Assembly: GCF_051020765.1 (NCBI RefSeq)
Contig: NC_134934.1
Span: 10,864,001-10,928,000, forward strand
Direction: 5' to 3'
DNA from: Lasioglossum baleicum
Lineage: Eukaryota; Arthropoda; Insecta; Hymenoptera; Halictidae
Length of the DNA: 64,000 bases
The notes beneath the pieces were generated by a model. It ran no database searches. It was not told where the DNA came from and saw only the letters and a list, made by a program, of their open reading frames with translations. This document shows positions 59,685 through 64,000 of the stretch, piece after piece (the stretch's first letter is position 1; each line of letters starts with the position of its first letter). Position numbers and translations under genes: made by a program.

Positions 59685-61340
59685 CATTGGTCGAGCGTCT
59701 TCTCTCTCTTTCTCTCTTTCTCTCTCTCGCTCTAGCTTCCTCCTCGCTCTCTCAAGGATCCTTCTCCTGCTCTCCCTCGCGTCGATACCTACGCTGCACG
59801 ATTTAAATGCGACCAGGCTGGGGAAGGGATGGATCTCTGCTTGGGAACCACGGAACTTGGCCCCTGAATCGGGTGCAGAGAATCTTTACTCGAGATCACT
59901 GCTGTAGAGAATTCGATAAAGATGTTTTAACGGTCGCGCGAAGAAGTCTCCGAACATTCTTCCGCCAGGAATAACTGAACAACATTTTTAGAATCAGTTC
60001 GAATGTCTTGATTTTCTTCGAGACAGGTTCAGGACAGAAGGACTGGTTCACTGGCACACTCTGCTGCAAAGAACCTTGTAAAGAAACGTTCAATTACGAT
60101 CAGTCGAAAGAGTCTCCTTTAAAATCCCCCAAGGAAGGAAATCACTAACATTCCTGAAGTTACACTTGGTTCGCCAACGATGACTTTAATTACGAATATC
60201 TCGAACAACACCGAGAGTCTGCCGTTACAACGGTAGACTTCCCCAACCCGGAAAACCTATAAGTCTAACTCCGGAAAGTTTCACCTAAACCGTTGACCCG
60301 AAGACGCGCACTCTCAGTTTCCCAGAACCGAGCGAAGAACTTCTCCGCGCTGAGAAGAGCGTCTCGGAAACGGAGCCGGGATTAAGGGTGAATTTTTGTA
60401 ATGGTCGTTGGGGAAAGTCCGGGTTCCCCGGGTCGTTCCTCCTTTGCATTTCATTCTTGGCCCTCCCGGCCTGTTTCTTTTTACGCGGCCATCAAAACCG
60501 TCCCGGTTTTATTCGTCGCGCGGGACTCGATTCAAGAGTCCGAACTGTAATCAAGTTACAAGTGGCTCCTCTTTTACGGGAGAGGGGGGAGGGTGAGGTG
60601 GAGGAGGAGGAGGAGGAGGAGGAAGGCTACAGTATTTCGGAATTGCCGGTTCTTTAACGAGACAAACTGAGAGGGGAGAGTAAGACTCCAGTTCTCTGAG
60701 GTGGTAGCGGAGGGGATAAGGAAAGGGCACAGGAGGACGCAGGTTACGCTCCTGAAATCCCAGCTGAAAACGAACAGCCTCGTGTCCCGGGGAAGAGATG
60801 TTACCTGCGTTTTACAGTTAAAACAGTCCTCGCGGTTTCTCCACGCTGATTACACCCGGCTGCATTCTTGCCACCGGACGGACGGGTTAAGGTCTTCAGG
60901 GGGGAAAGCCGCGGAGATTTTCCTCTCGCCGACACCACCGCGCCGCCGCCGCGTTTCACATTTATACGGCCGCGGTTGAGTTATCTGGACACCGCGTTCG
61001 TCTTCGTTCAGGCTCGTAAACAGTTCGGTTTATTTTACGCCGGGCCGAGCGACGCCAGTGCCAGCTAACTCGGCCAGCGAATTATTCAGCCGGAAGAGGC
61101 ACGGCTTTTTTATGAATTTTCTAGAAGACGATTCTCCTCCCGCGGGAGACACTATCTGTGAAACAAATTCCGCCAGGCTATTGTTGCAACGATGCTGCAG
61201 CACTGGAATTGTCAGTTCAATTTTCTTTCCACCACTAATCAGATAATATTTATACAAGAATGTTGTTGAATTTATCAATTCGATACGATGAACACTTCCT
61301 AGTTAAACATCGTTGTGCATACTAATTAATGACCCGACAG
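59679..61340. other. Presumed intron; no gene
   Basis: Begins with a donor and a (CT)n tract (59697-59736). Contains a GGA-rich tract (60590-60623). CpG-rich block at 60340-61080. No further exon recognised. Confidence 0.4.
60590..60623 (+). repeat. (GGA)n microsatellite
   Basis: About ten GGA/GAG units. The glutamate run in the frame across it is an artefact. Confidence 0.85.
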
Positions 61341-61436
61341 CCGGATTTTATGCACTGATGACGAAAATGAGGATGTGTAATTTCAAACAATAAAAACATT
61401 AGAAGAATTTAAAAGTGTCTTTATCAAACTCAAAAT
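61341..61436 (+). repeat. Dispersed family B, 5' fragment
   Basis: CCGGATTTTATGCACTGATG, then AAACATTAGAAGAATTTAAA, as at 40.83-40.91 kb. Confidence 0.7.
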
Positions 61437-62959
61437 ACACATAAGCACGCGTACATGAAAACATAAATTGACGTTTTAATTATCGTAGTACGAGCGATTC
61501 TCAACTAAACTTCACGCGACCGTACTCGACTTACCTATCGCATTTTCTTCTGCTTTCTGCTGGAATTTCGCGGCCCGGTGAAATTCGCGGCACGATTTTC
61601 GCAACAGGGCTCCTTCGCCACCCCCCGCAGCGCGTCTCAAGTGATTTTTTCGATTTCCTTCCGGGATTTCGCGTCGGATTCGTGGGCAACTTTTCGAATT
61701 TCGTGCACCTTATCCGCTCGTTTCTGCGTCGCGAGGCCGCACCGCCGGATGCATATTCGATGGTGTAGTAGGGACACATCCGCAGATTCTGCGACTGCAG
61801 ATACCCTTCTTGCATTCGCGTCCTCTTTCGCTTTCTCTATTTTTCTCCGATTTATACCGAGGCCCCGGACGATTCCCGTCACGTACGCGTTTCCCGTAAT
61901 CTCGTTGACGCGACAGAGATTAAAATTTCGAGCATTTCCCATGCCGCACACTTTATTTCGCAGCTTTTCACCCCCTTCTTCTCTTGTCCCACTTTTTCTC
62001 TCTCTCTCTCTCACTCTTCTTTTTCTTGCTCTCACTGTTTCCGTTTTTTTCGGCGAGCGCGTGCTTTTTTCCTGGCAACGAAACCGTAGTTGTGATTCCA
62101 GAGTCCGACGCAGCGCGGCGCGGACGCGCGAGCGCAGTTAACGAAATTTATTATCTCATCACAGTTTATTTTCCTTCCCTCCCCGCGATAGCAATCGTAA
62201 TTCTTACTTTATACATTAATCCCCAGAGGCATATTGTTTCCTCTCATAAACCACGCGCTGAAACATTAAGTGCTTTATCATCGTTTCACCCGTCGTTTCT
62301 TGCGCTATACACCTCCGCGTAAAAAGGAAAAGGGAACCGAATAAACGGGGAAACTGCCGGCGAACAAAGTTAAAAACGGCGGATTCTGAATCGTAAGAGG
62401 ACTCTGTTTCGCTGCGATTCGGTATTCTCTATTTTTCTCTCTCCCTCTCCCTCTCTCTTTCTCTCGCAACTGGTTGCCGAATCCAACCACGCTCGATTCG
62501 CCTCGCTCGTTCTCACGCCCACGCAGTTCCCACAGAGTTCGACCGTTGCGTTTTCCGTCTGGTTCGCGAAAACGACGCGCGAAACCGATTTCCGCTGTTA
62601 AGTATCGCAACGATTGGCCAATCGAGGCTCGACGAGCCGCGTTTCGAACACGTGCGCGATCCGGAACGATGAGATTTATGGCTGCGGCGATCCCGATGAC
62701 TCGCAATCGAGACGTTTATCTCGTTTCTGCGAGAAAAATAACGATCAACATCCATCATTCCGCTTTTTTTTCGCCAATCTAGCGACTGGAATTTTTAGCC
62801 TCGTTGGCGTTCAACTGTTTTTTATTGCGAGGAATCCTTGCGTAACAGTTGTTCTCTCCTCGGCGTTTTTTACTGAGTATGTTGAGCGTAATAAGCAGTC
62901 CGAGATAAGAAAGAATTAATCCTTCCCTAAAAATATATAGCGACCTTCAAAAATCACGA
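61437..62959. other. Presumed intron; no gene
   Basis: CpG-rich with T-rich pyrimidine tracts at 61995-62015 and 62430-62465. Open frames of up to 187 codons here show no recognisable protein. Confidence 0.4.
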
Positions 62960-63573
62960 TTAACCCCTTGCCGTGCTGTAACGAGTCAGATTCGTCACGA
63001 AGATTTTAAAGAAAGTCGAACAAATATGAATAGTACACCTTTCATTTTAAATGAAGTAAAATTTGATTCGTCTATAATCGATATTTAAGCCTTCAAATGA
63101 ATATAGTCAGACTCGTCACGAAGATTTTAAAGAAAGTCGAACAAATATGAATAGTACACCTTTCATTTTAAATGAAGTAAAATTTGATTCGTCTATAATC
63201 GATATTTAAGCCTTCAAATGAATATAGTCAGACTCGTCACGAAGATTTTAAAGAAAGTCGAACAAATATGAATAGTACACCTTTCATTTTAAATGAAGTA
63301 AAATTTGATTCGTCTATAATCGATATTTAAGCCTTCAAATGAATGTAATCAGACTCGTCACGAAGATTTTGAAGGAAGTCGAACAAATATGAATATTACA
63401 CCTTTCATTCTAAATGAAGTAAAATTTGATTCGTTTGTAATCGATATTTAAGCCTTCAAACGAATGTAGTCACACAAAAAATATAAATTTCCTCTTTTCT
63501 CTTCTACGACATGTTCCGGCTAAAGACTGTGAATCACTGTAACTGTAAAGAAAATGATGCGGCAAGGGATTAA
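62960..63573. mobile_element. TTAA-ended element carrying a 121-bp tandem array
   Basis: TTAACCCCTTGCCGTGC at the left end is mirrored by GATGCGGCAAGGGATTAA at the right, so the 614-bp segment has TTAA at both edges and inverted ends of about 15 bp. CTGTAA occurs just inside both ends. Almost the whole interior is the 121-bp array. A piggyBac-type non-autonomous element with an amplified core fits, though a transposase-bearing relative is not in the window. Confidence 0.68.
62985..63468 (+). repeat. 121-bp tandem repeat, four units
   Basis: Units start at 62985, 63106, 63227 and 63348, exactly 121 bp apart. They share GTCAGACTCGTCACGAAGAT, AAGTCGAACAAATATGAATA, ACACCTTTCATT and TCGATATTTAAGCCTTCAAA. 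Units 1-3 are nearly identical; the fourth has about ten differences. 121 is not a multiple of three, so it does not encode a repeat protein. Confidence 0.95.
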
Positions 63574-64000
63574 ACTGCATCATTCAATCACATCATTCAA
63601 ATGAAAGAAAAATCTTGCTTCGCAGATGAACCAAGATTTCACTCGGACATCAAACGAACTATCCATCGTATCCAAACATAAAGAGGCAAATGCTCGTCCT
63701 TCGGTTGACAAACGCGAGGAAAAATCGTGTCGGGTCCCCGTTACAATTAAGAAAGCGTAATTTCATTACTCGCGGTTAAAGGAAAGTAATTGTAGGCATC
63801 GGTGCGAGCTAAGAGAACGAGAAAGAGAGGCCAGGGGTGGATCGATCGGTGAGCGCGAAACACGGTCTGTGCTAGGGGTCCTGATATCGTCGCAGCCGGA
63901 CTGCGTGTCGCAATTACGGGGACAAAAGGAACGAGTGCGCGGATTCAATTGCGAAAAAGAGGGGTTCGCGAATAGGGGGGAGGAGGGGACGGCAGGAAAC
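63574..64000. other. Gene-free window end
   Basis: AT-rich at first, then GC-rich. Nothing identifiable. Confidence 0.45.

Noticed and set aside
61578..62141. 187-codon frame, forward strand
   Set aside because: Phe/Ser/Arg-rich translation of pyrimidine tracts, with no domain.
62985..63468. CRISPR-like array
   Set aside because: The units are contiguous 121-bp tandem copies without variable spacers, in a eukaryotic context.

Overview
This window looks like gene-poor, non-coding DNA from an insect, most likely a hymenopteran (bee, ant or wasp). The pointers are eukaryotic splice signals, Tc1/mariner-type and TTAA-type miniature elements, abundant (GA)n microsatellites, and alternating CpG-rich and AT-rich non-coding blocks. 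No sequence search was possible, so the taxonomic call is an inference. Almost every open frame is a chance frame: many lack an ATG, run through simple repeats or GC-rich non-coding sequence, and show no protein family I recognise.

Only two stretches look like real coding exons, both on the + strand. One (20927-21305) encodes about 126 residues and ends at a strong GTGAGT splice donor. The other (59588-59678) starts at an ATG in good context, encodes 30 residues and ends at a GTACGC donor. Both leave a single G (phase 1) before the donor. They could therefore be alternative first exons, 38 kb apart, of one large gene whose shared exons lie to the right of this window. I cannot name the gene. 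The rest would then be upstream and intronic DNA. CpG-rich blocks with homeodomain-like TAATTA and ATTA sites are possible enhancers.

The best supported content is repetitive DNA. (a) A family with ends GACTGCGGAT and TA target sites has full copies at 2.8, 13.4 and 18.4 kb and many single ends. (b) A 0.5-0.7 kb dispersed family lies at 5.3, 14.4, 38.2, 40.8, 51.7, 56.6 and 61.3 kb. (c) TTAA-flanked, piggyBac-type elements lie at 30.1, 51.9 and 63.0 kb. The one at 51.9 kb sits inside a family (b) copy whose unoccupied counterpart is at 40.9 kb. The one at 63.0 kb carries a four-unit 121-bp tandem array. (d) A long-armed TA-flanked foldback lies at 31.6 kb, with a single-arm copy at 47.3 kb. 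(e) Other inverted-repeat elements lie at 4.8, 15.8, 17.9 and 24.2 kb. (f) A dispersed pair at 23.9 and 29.7 kb has a tRNA-like segment.

There are also several tandem arrays: 149 bp x2, about 125 bp x3, 49 bp x5, 93 bp x3, and a decayed array of about 115 bp. I saw no rRNA, convincing tRNA, CRISPR array, transposase gene or bacterial-type operon, and no clearly new protein-coding system.
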